From: Oopsacas minuta
Taxonomy: Eukaryota; Porifera; Hexactinellida; Lyssacinosida; Leucopsacidae
NCBI GenBank assembly: GCA_024704765.1
Contig: JAKMXF010000354.1
Span: forward strand, 434,690 to 498,689
Length of the DNA stretch: 64,000 bases
Direction: 5' to 3'
The number at the start of each line of letters is the position of its first letter. Position 1 is the stretch's first letter. Under the pieces are notes generated by a model. The model saw nothing but the letters and a program-made list of their open reading frames with translations, was not told the origin of the DNA and searched no databases. Positions 30,006 to 38,108 of this stretch are shown in pieces. The position numbers and the translations under genes are program-made.

Positions 30006-31154
30006 ATGGCCACAGAGGTTCTCCCTAATATAATGCTTATCAAACAATCTGTACGTTTATACCGAATTAGTAGGTACACCATGGGTAATTATTTCAATTC
30101 AAATACTAATACAACAAGACCTGAACCTATACAAACTAATACTCCCCCGCAAGAACCTATAAAACCTCAAGCTAGCTCGTTTAGTATGAGAGAACCTCTG
30201 CTCTTCTCTCTTCTAGCAAACTATGATCGAATTCTGCTAGCTGGTTGCGGGGGAGGGTATGACTTTATGAGTGGACTCCCACTCTATTTTGCACTAAAAG
30301 AATTAGGCAAGAAACCCTTCCTTGCTAATTTATCATTTACTACGCTAAACGATGTTAAACGTCTAAATCCGGATGACGTCATTTTGAATTGCGGATTTCG
30401 AGTTCATTATAAAACAAAGGTAGCTAGCAATAGATACTTTCCCGAGCTATTCACCTGTCAGTGGTTCCGTAAGAAGGGAGAAGATGTTGAAATATTTGCA
30501 TTTGATCACTTCCCTGCTACCAGGGATCTTATAGACTGTTACCAGTGGATTTGTAAAGAGAGAGGAATAGATGCTATAGTATTAGTAGATGGTGGGACAG
30601 ATAGTCTCACTTATGGGGATGAGTGTGGGATGGGAACTCCTGTGGAAGACCACACCAGCATGGCTGCTATAGATATGGTAGATGGGATAGGGCTTAAACT
30701 GCTCTGTTGTATTGGATTTGGAGTAGATTCATTTCATGGAATAAGCCATGGATTATTCCTACAAAATGTAGCAAGAGCAGAGAAGCAAGGACATTTCTAT
30801 GGATCATTCTCTGTATCGAGACATACTCCTGAAGCTCGTCAGTACATAGAGTGCTATGAGTATGTAGCTGCTAGAATGCAACCTTCCATTGTATGCTCTT
30901 CAATCATTAGTGGGATTAATGGAGAGTTTGGGAACCATCACTCCACAGAGAGAACTAAAAGCTCTACTCTATTCATTAATCACTTAATGTGTATTCTATG
31001 GACATTTGACTTACAAGGCGTTAACAAGAATATCCCGTACCTGGATAAAGTTAAACAATCTACCGGCGCTCTGGAAACTGATTCTATAATTACTTCATAT
31101 CGATCTAAAATTGGAGATGATAAAATACGACAGCCATTGCCATTACCAATGTGA
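30006..31154 (+). CDS. DUF1152-family protein, 382 aa
   Basis: The domain starts near residue 65 with MREPLLFSLLANYDRILLAG and the glycine-rich CGGGYDFMSGLPLYFALKEL, typical of DUF1152 proteins, which are known mainly from bacteria and archaea with scattered eukaryotic members. Later conserved parts are AIVLVDGGTDSLTYGDECG, PVEDHTSMAAID and FGVDSFHGISHGLFLQNVAR. The Gly-rich amino motif and VDGGTDS look like a nucleotide- or substrate-binding fold, but no activity is established. Two starts are possible: 30006, or the ATG at 30081, which has a better context (CACCATGG) and would give MGNYFNS, an amino end resembling an N-myristoylation signal. Codon use looks like its neighbours. Single exon. 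Confidence 0.75.
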   Translation: MATEVLPNIMLIKQSVRLYRISRYTMGNYFNSNTNTTRPEPIQTNTPPQEPIKPQASSFSMREPLLFSLLANYDRILLAGCGGGYDFMSGLPLYFALKELGKKPFLANLSFTTLNDVKRLNPDDVILNCGFRVHYKTKVASNRYFPELFTCQWFRKKGEDVEIFAFDHFPATRDLIDCYQWICKERGIDAIVLVDGGTDSLTYGDECGMGTPVEDHTSMAAIDMVDGIGLKLLCCIGFGVDSFHGISHGLFLQNVARAEKQGHFYGSFSVSRHTPEARQYIECYEYVAARMQPSIVCSSIISGINGEFGNHHSTERTKSSTLFINHLMCILWTFDLQGVNKNIPYLDKVKQSTGALETDSIITSYRSKIGDDKIRQPLPLPM

Positions 31155-31496
31155 TAGCGTTGAATTTGCAATTTTATAAAATTTTTCTAGTTTAACATGT
31201 TTTATTTCTGATATATTTATTATTGGGCATTACTACATATGTATTTTATTTGGAGGCTATTTATTCCCCAAAAATATCGAGAATTTGTCTGCTCTAACTG
31301 CTCTTATCTGTAAATTTTAGACATCTCTATCTACTATTCTTTTTATCAGTTTATAGGTTATTAAATGCATTTTCAAACATTTACAAAGGGAATTGTGTTG
31401 CATAAATAGCAAATTAATGTTGAAAACTATCTTTGTTATCACCTAAAAAACACTAATAGCTTATTTGCTTGTATCTGATTACATTCGTATACACAA
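31155..31496. other. Intergenic region DUF1152 gene-GTF3C6
   Basis: AT-rich spacer with no gene or clear element. Confidence 0.45.
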
Positions 31497-31814
31497 ATGT
31501 CAGAAGCTGATTCAGAGTATGAAGAAGTTACATTCTTGTTGGATTTCGCAGATCTCCATCCAGATGCTTTTCAAAAGTTAATCAGTACTAATCCTACCTG
31601 TTCCATACTAGGAGTAGGAGGAGAGCAGCCAGTCCTGCAAATAGGTAGTTCAACCTTTTCAGGAGAATATCAAGATTCTACTACTACTTACGTAGCATTC
31701 GGAGAGGAACCTAACAGGGAAGTTATAGCACAGACTGAAAAAATGCTCGTGTGTTCACGAGTAGCTCTAGAGCCAAAAACTGGTCCAGATAATATCGTTA
31801 GCGAACCCACTTAA
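31497..31814 (+). CDS. GTF3C6: GTF3C6, TFIIIC subunit 6 (TFIIIC35 / tau55-like)
   Basis: A 105-residue protein. The pattern EVTFLLDFADLHPD, CSILGVGGEQPVLQIGSSTF, SGEYQDSTTTYVAFGEE matches human GTF3C6 (CKVLGIDTERPILQVDSCVF, AGEYEDTLGTCVIFEE). This is the triple-barrel dimerisation domain of TFIIIC that holds the A-box-binding part of the complex at RNA polymerase III genes. The acidic carboxy tail of the human protein (213 aa) is missing, so it is close to the minimal domain. A polyadenylation signal AATAAA follows near 31830. Confidence 0.85.
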   Translation: MSEADSEYEEVTFLLDFADLHPDAFQKLISTNPTCSILGVGGEQPVLQIGSSTFSGEYQDSTTTYVAFGEEPNREVIAQTEKMLVCSRVALEPKTGPDNIVSEPT

Positions 31815-32081
31815 ACAATGTAGATTTTTAATAAAATTTTGTATTGTTGGTAAAATCACTGGAGAGATGCCATAATACATACATGCGTATTTGAAATACG
31901 TAGCTACTCAATAAATTACATATGAGAGTGTCTATACTTTTATTGTATTATGAGAATTGTATTGATGCATGCATATTTCTAAATTAAAGTTAATAATCTA
32001 ATAATTTACACTATCATTTCCAAGGTTTTGAGAGAGATATACAATTTCTTAATGCACATTATCCCATACACCATATTAATA

Positions 32082-35000
32082 TTAGTATACATTATCTCTA
32101 GGGTATGTAAAATTATTGCTTAAATCGTCGTTAATAGTTCCCTTTCTCTCTGCTCTCATCTGCATTACCTTGAATTCCTCACTACTCTGACACTCCCACA
32201 AAATTAGAGCGTTTTGCTCCCTATCACTTTCCTCTCCGCTTGTAACCTCATTCAATACAATTGATACTGCTAGATAGTACGAGTAGGCATGTCCATAAGA
32301 TAGAATTAGAGCTTTCTCAGATCGTGTAGCACCGTTTCCTAGAATCGGGACAAGATGGAGAACTGGCCCTCTGTATGGTGTAACACAGGTTTTGAATGTT
32401 TTATGAATTGCAGACAGTACTACTATGATCCCATTTGATAAACCTATCCATATTGTATCAAGCTCAGAGCACATGCTTGTTATTTCGATATTGTTCACAC
32501 CTTTCAACTGATAGAACCTTTTGCTTATTCGTTCGAAATCAACATCCATTTTCCATTTTCGCAGTCCTGTGTCGAACACGGATACAAGCGGCTCACATTG
32601 ATGTGAGAGCCACACTTCATCTCTGTAGCTAGTTAGCATCATTATTCTGAAACGTGAATTGTAATGAGATAAAGGGTAGCTAATGCTAGTTGCTAAACTG
32701 TAATCATCATAGATGTATACTTTATATCCGCTGGTACACCATTGTTGATCGTTGATGATGAGGAGAGTATCTATTGGACTCAAGTCAATAAAAATTAAAT
32801 GTATTTCCAATTCTCCGCGTTGAATAGCATCTCTATTCTTTAAGAAACGAATTATGACTCCATCTTTGCTCGCTGCATATACATACTTGTCATGCTCAAT
32901 TAGCTGTGCTGATTCACAGGTTGTAGGTAGCAGCTCCTTGTGTATCATTATATACTCTTCATTCTGTATTTCCCAAACAGCAACGAAGAAGTCTCCGTAC
33001 TGTGTACGCTTGTTGATAGTCCAAACATGTTCATTGAATATGTTAACACAATGGACCTCATGGTTAGACTCGATCATAGAAATCAACTTTAGAGTAAATC
33101 TACATCTAAACTGAATACAATTCTTCCCGTTTTCATCTTTTAAAACATAACATATGCTATTTTCACTGTAGCTAATGAAAGGTATGTCTTGTCCCTTTAT
33201 TATTCTTTCTACACACATTATTGATTGGAAAGTAGGCTGAGATATCAGCTCTACAATACTCCTAGCATTTGGTCTCACTTTCGGATCTTCATCCCAACTG
33301 AGACGAATAATATTCTCTAGAAAACACAATCCAAAATTCAGTAATTCTATTGACAGAGATGGTCTTACATTATCTATAACTAGCGAGTCAATGTAAATGC
33401 TATCTACATTGTTGTATGGTAGACTACCACTGACAATATTGTACATTAACATCCCGTATGAGAATATATCTACTCGGTGGTCGTAGTATACTTTACCCCC
33501 GTACTTTAGGATTTCTGGCGCCTGAAATCCTTTCGTTCCCTCGAGGCCCACGTAGCCAGATGGCTGGAGGTATGCAGCTATTCCAAAGTCAGTTAGTTTT
33601 ACTTGCACCTGTTCGAGAGGGTCGATAGACACAACAAGAACATTACTTGGTTTTAAATCTCTAAATATTATCGGATGAGGTCTTGTATGTAAGAAATCCA
33701 ATCCTAATGCTACCTGTATTGCTATGAGGTAATACAGCTGTCTTGCGAAGGGAGCCCGACCTTCATCCCCGCTCTTCTTGAGAAGGTCGCAGAGTGAACC
33801 CATGGGAGCAATTTCAAGAACTAGACTCATTTGTGGTTTTATTAATATCCCAACGAAACCAATCAAACATGGATGATATAAGTTCTTCAATACCATAGAT
33901 TCACGTCTCAATTCGCAGAGAGCTTCATTCTTACTCTCTGGACTATTCCGAGTTTGGTGATATGTTTTTATAGCTACTGATTTTCCTTTATATTTACCAA
34001 CGAATACTGATCCATACCCTCCTTTCCCAAGAGTTTTCTCAAAGTCGAACTCAAAATGTTCTGCGTTTAATACGAACTTCTTTGGCAGATCTAGTAGCAA
34101 TAGGTCAGGCGCTAATTCTTCTATTCCGTATTCTTTACCTAGAACATTAATGGGTGTATTAGGATTCTCAAACCAACTATAAATTGAAGGTAGAGTCAGA
34201 TTTATTTTGTTTAAATCCATTCTCGTATGTACTACTTCTTCACTGAGGAGGAAAGTCTCTAGCTGTACACCTGGGTACCATGAATTACACAGATCGAGTA
34301 GAGTATCGCATATTAGTCCAAACTTGCTACAACCCTCTCCTTCCTTTGAGCACATTATGAGGACACCTTGTTTCTGACAAGACACTAGATTAGAACTCTT
34401 CAGTGATTCTACGAGAAATGTAAGTTCTTTATCATCGTAGAATAATCCTTGTCTCCATACCTTTAGCACAATCGGGTTGCTATTACTGTATAGATTCCGT
34501 GTTTGTGTTAGAATAGTAGTTATCGGGCTCTTTAAGCTATTTTGTATGCTACAAGTTGGAGCTATGATCTCTATATTACACCAACCATCTCTCTCTATCA
34601 TGTCTGCTACACCTCTTTTGATGTAGTGTATGTGTTGCTGTAATTCTTGGATGTTGTGTAATAATCTGGATAAGAACCTAGACCAGAACCCATAAGGAAC
34701 CAAATCAACCCCTAGAACAACACGAGCGTAAAATGGATTGGATATCAAGTTAGAAAATATTTCAGTACTAGGTCGCTCTGTAGGTAGTAACGAAGGAATC
34801 AGTAACACACTTTTTCCTATGTTTAATCCTACCTCAAACTTCTCCAGCAGATGTAAGTAACAATCAAAGTATTCTGATGGAAATTCGGTGCTCTGACCTT
34901 TAAACAAATTGTAGAAATGTCTAACCTCCATCAATCCGTTGGAGACGAATGGATTCTTTGTTTTGATTGTAATAATATTCGCCATCATATTGCATAGCCA

Positions 35001-37427
35001 TTGAGGATTAACAAATACCAGTTCATTCAGTCCACTATTCGGATCGTCATAATAGAGGAGTTTTCCTGCTTTGTGAAGGAAATTAATCGCTTTCATAGTT
35101 TCACCCTTCCCAACAAGATCTGATATTGACCAAGTTTCAATAGTTTTCTGGAAATCCTTTAGAGTTAGGATAGGAGATTTTTTCTGCTTTCTGAGATCCT
35201 TATTCAATGCAGTTATCTTCTTATCAAGAGTTATGTAGTATTGCGGAACTTTGATCCCGAATATATTATCATCACATTTGCTAGAACTTTGTGATTTAAT
35301 TTTAAGAGCTGTTTGATGGATCACTTCCTTCAGCTCGAATATAAATTCCATTTTTGATGGCAAACAGCTGACACACATAATCTTTTCAATATTCAGAGTA
35401 CGATATTTGTGTACATTTTCAGCTAACAATTCCAATAATTTCCCAGCCTCTTCCCTGTCCGACAACATGTCAAGGTGTGTAGCTACAATTATTAGTGTTG
35501 TTCTAGGTGTCCTGGCTTTAATGTTATCTAACCAAGGTAGCAATTCTTTTATCCCATCCTCACCATGAGTGAGATTCCATACCAGCAAATACAGAGAGCC
35601 TTGACTCAAAAAGCATTGATGCGCAGCGTAATACTCTTCTTGTCCTCCAAAATCCCACATAATGTAGTTGATACTTTTCTTGGTCAATAAACGAGATGGA
35701 TAACTCCATTCACTCATCTCTATACCCACAGTGGAAATGTTGATGTCATCTTTGTTGTCTTTAAGTCTTCTCACGAGTGTAGATTTTCCTCTGTTCTGCT
35801 TGCCTACTACGTATATTTTGAGCTTATTAAACTCTTGAGAATTTTGATATTTGTGTTTGTAATGTTGTATCAATACGCTGCTTACTATTTTCTTGTTGAG
35901 TGGATCATATGCATTCTTTGGAAAATCTGCTCTATTCAATTCTGGTAAACCGTCTAGCCCCAGAATTATTAACTTTTCTAATTTGCCCAAACTCAACGGT
36001 AAAGTGAATATCCCCATATTATAACTGATGTCTAGGAAATAGAGTGTCGTCATGTTGGTAACACAGTCAGGCAGTCTATTCAGTTTGTTATAGGATAAGT
36101 TTAAAGTTTGTACATTTGGGAGGATGAGGCCATCTGGTAGGATGAATATTTTGTTTCCAGATAAGTTTAATTTTCTGAGTGCATTCGTAGCAATAGCAGG
36201 ACGTAAGGTCGTGAGAGAGTTCTCTGATAAATCTAGTTCTTCGAGGCTTGCTAGAGAACTCAGGATCAGTGGGTTTATGTAATCAATTTTATTTCTATTC
36301 AAGATCAATTTTACTAGGTTTTGGCAGGTGCATATGTTTTCATTGAGCTTTTTTAACTGGTTTGTACCTAGGTGTAGTTCTTCTACCCAAGCCACCTTTT
36401 GCAATACATTAACTTCTAATTCTTCTATCTTTAATCCCTCCCAGCATATTTTCTTTGTTTTCGAATTACAGTCTATGTTCAATAACAATTCTAGTACTGC
36501 TGCGCTGTTCCGCTTCTTCCTAGCTAGCATCATTGGTATAATCCTGTCGATATCTGAGGTTATATGTGGTAGACATTTCTGTAGTAACATTTCTTCTTTT
36601 ACAGAAATACTGCTTCCAAGACTGGATGTTAGAGACCTGCAAGAGAATTCAATCTTATTCATATCTGAATTAAGAATGCAACGGATCACTTGTATTTTGT
36701 TTTCAGAGGCAGCTAAACAGAGAAATAGATAAGCTACGATTTCCATATTCCCTCTCATATCAGCTCTCTCTATTAACTCGCTATAGCTATGATCTATTGA
36801 GAAAAGAAGGATCTTCCTCATATGTCTGATTTTAGAGCTATCCACACAATCTAACAGGCACTGATTGTAATCTTCAGGTAGTATAGGATTTGGTTTGTAT
36901 CTACTAGCATTGATAAGTACATTATTGATTTCTTCTGTGTCTTTCCCTTTGCAAGCACGTTTCAATTGCTCCCCCATTAGGAGATTTATTATTTTGGTAC
37001 TCTTCCTCTCTACTGCAAGATCCAGTGGAGTTCTGTTGTAATTATCTTTAACATCTATTTTAGCACCGTTTTTTATTAGAATCTTAACGCATGCGTAATG
37101 TCTCTGCACCGTAGCAAGATGTAAGGGTGTATACTTGTTACTACAGCGTACATCAGGATCCGCTCCCTCTTTCAGGAGCAATTTTGTGATATCATAATGT
37201 CCCCCTACACAGGATTCGTGTAGAGGGGTGTATCCGAATACTCCGGTCCCATATTTTAAGTAAGATTGTAGATTTAAACCTTCGCTGATTAGATCTATAA
37301 TTTCAAAGTATTTACCTTCACGACACCAGCGATGTAGTTTCCCTTTATCAAATGTTTTAGAAAAGCGAGCCTGTATGTAACAATCTTTCTGTTTACCACT
37401 TTCTTGAGCTTCTGAGGAAGTCGACAT
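32082..37427 (-). CDS. LRRK1: LRRK-type Roco kinase (ankyrin-LRR-Roc-COR-kinase-propeller), 1781 aa, single exon
   Basis: Domains in order: ankyrin repeats (~62-155), leucine-rich repeats (~345-500), and a Roc GTPase. The GTPase has P-loop VVGKQNRGKSTLV (~535), DFGGQEEYYAAH as switch II (~595) and THLD as the base-recognition motif. COR follows (~700-1090), then a kinase. The kinase has glycine loop LGKGGYGSVFVG (~1130), VAIKTY with the ATP lysine, FRDLKPSNVLV (~1254), DFG (~1276) and APE in FQAPEILKYGG. A carboxy-terminal propeller-like region (~1430-1740) ends the protein. The FSYGMLMYNIVSG and DPKVRPNARSIVELISQPTF blocks are closest to LRRK1/LRRK2. Length suits LRRK1 (2015 aa) better than LRRK2 (2527 aa). 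In humans LRRK2 phosphorylates Rab GTPases and LRRK1 Rab7. The activation loop starts with canonical DFG, whereas human LRRKs have DYG. Having no intron over 5.3 kb is notable. Confidence 0.9.
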   Translation of the reverse strand: MSTSSEAQESGKQKDCYIQARFSKTFDKGKLHRWCREGKYFEIIDLISEGLNLQSYLKYGTGVFGYTPLHESCVGGHYDITKLLLKEGADPDVRCSNKYTPLHLATVQRHYACVKILIKNGAKIDVKDNYNRTPLDLAVERKSTKIINLLMGEQLKRACKGKDTEEINNVLINASRYKPNPILPEDYNQCLLDCVDSSKIRHMRKILLFSIDHSYSELIERADMRGNMEIVAYLFLCLAASENKIQVIRCILNSDMNKIEFSCRSLTSSLGSSISVKEEMLLQKCLPHITSDIDRIIPMMLARKKRNSAAVLELLLNIDCNSKTKKICWEGLKIEELEVNVLQKVAWVEELHLGTNQLKKLNENICTCQNLVKLILNRNKIDYINPLILSSLASLEELDLSENSLTTLRPAIATNALRKLNLSGNKIFILPDGLILPNVQTLNLSYNKLNRLPDCVTNMTTLYFLDISYNMGIFTLPLSLGKLEKLIILGLDGLPELNRADFPKNAYDPLNKKIVSSVLIQHYKHKYQNSQEFNKLKIYVVGKQNRGKSTLVRRLKDNKDDINISTVGIEMSEWSYPSRLLTKKSINYIMWDFGGQEEYYAAHQCFLSQGSLYLLVWNLTHGEDGIKELLPWLDNIKARTPRTTLIIVATHLDMLSDREEAGKLLELLAENVHKYRTLNIEKIMCVSCLPSKMEFIFELKEVIHQTALKIKSQSSSKCDDNIFGIKVPQYYITLDKKITALNKDLRKQKKSPILTLKDFQKTIETWSISDLVGKGETMKAINFLHKAGKLLYYDDPNSGLNELVFVNPQWLCNMMANIITIKTKNPFVSNGLMEVRHFYNLFKGQSTEFPSEYFDCYLHLLEKFEVGLNIGKSVLLIPSLLPTERPSTEIFSNLISNPFYARVVLGVDLVPYGFWSRFLSRLLHNIQELQQHIHYIKRGVADMIERDGWCNIEIIAPTCSIQNSLKSPITTILTQTRNLYSNSNPIVLKVWRQGLFYDDKELTFLVESLKSSNLVSCQKQGVLIMCSKEGEGCSKFGLICDTLLDLCNSWYPGVQLETFLLSEEVVHTRMDLNKINLTLPSIYSWFENPNTPINVLGKEYGIEELAPDLLLLDLPKKFVLNAEHFEFDFEKTLGKGGYGSVFVGKYKGKSVAIKTYHQTRNSPESKNEALCELRRESMVLKNLYHPCLIGFVGILIKPQMSLVLEIAPMGSLCDLLKKSGDEGRAPFARQLYYLIAIQVALGLDFLHTRPHPIIFRDLKPSNVLVVSIDPLEQVQVKLTDFGIAAYLQPSGYVGLEGTKGFQAPEILKYGGKVYYDHRVDIFSYGMLMYNIVSGSLPYNNVDSIYIDSLVIDNVRPSLSIELLNFGLCFLENIIRLSWDEDPKVRPNARSIVELISQPTFQSIMCVERIIKGQDIPFISYSENSICYVLKDENGKNCIQFRCRFTLKLISMIESNHEVHCVNIFNEHVWTINKRTQYGDFFVAVWEIQNEEYIMIHKELLPTTCESAQLIEHDKYVYAASKDGVIIRFLKNRDAIQRGELEIHLIFIDLSPIDTLLIINDQQWCTSGYKVYIYDDYSLATSISYPLSHYNSRFRIMMLTSYRDEVWLSHQCEPLVSVFDTGLRKWKMDVDFERISKRFYQLKGVNNIEITSMCSELDTIWIGLSNGIIVVLSAIHKTFKTCVTPYRGPVLHLVPILGNGATRSEKALILSYGHAYSYYLAVSIVLNEVTSGEESDREQNALILWECQSSEEFKVMQMRAERKGTINDDLSNNFTYPRDNVY

Positions 37428-38108
37428 TATACATATTACATACTGCTGGTAACTGACCTCATAATAAGCTATCTTGTACCTTTTCCACCAAAGCCTAATG
37501 ATTTTGTATCAAATATCAATAGCATGTCTATTTGCTAGATGATTTGTTGCTTCTGTTGATATCAGGTCTCCCTCTATACCATCACGTCTAATCATTTGCA
37601 TATGTCATACTTGTAGTATCCCGTTTGAGGATGTTTGGTTTTTTCATTTAACCACATTTTATTGATTAGTTCGGCTCTACGTAGAATTTCTACCGCTATA
37701 AATCCTTATATATTAACTAAAATTACGCAGATACATGTTAATAACACGGCAACGTTATGCGTATTATCTGTATTGATAGAAATAATTCTTATACATATAA
37801 AATAGTTACATTCGAATAATGATCATTGAATACACATTCTTTCTAAGCGGCCCTAAAACTTCATGTCTATCATGAACTCTTTTGCATCCAGTTTAGTTTG
37901 TTATATGTCTTTGATCCCTAAGACGAAGTAAGGACACTTATTTATCTGAACCATATTTCATATGCCATATCTCAATAATCTATGGCCTATCATATTCAAA
38001 GTTTCTTAATTGAACCTGAGAAATATTCAAATGCCCCTGCCCCTGCATCTCACCCTATGAGTTGCCGTATACTTATTTGATTATATAGAATATTTGTATA
38101 CACATAGC
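37428..38108. other. Divergent intergenic region LRRK-like / carboxypeptidase
   Basis: 680 AT-rich bases between two divergent starts. I see no repeat or gene in it; both promoters are expected here. Confidence 0.5.
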
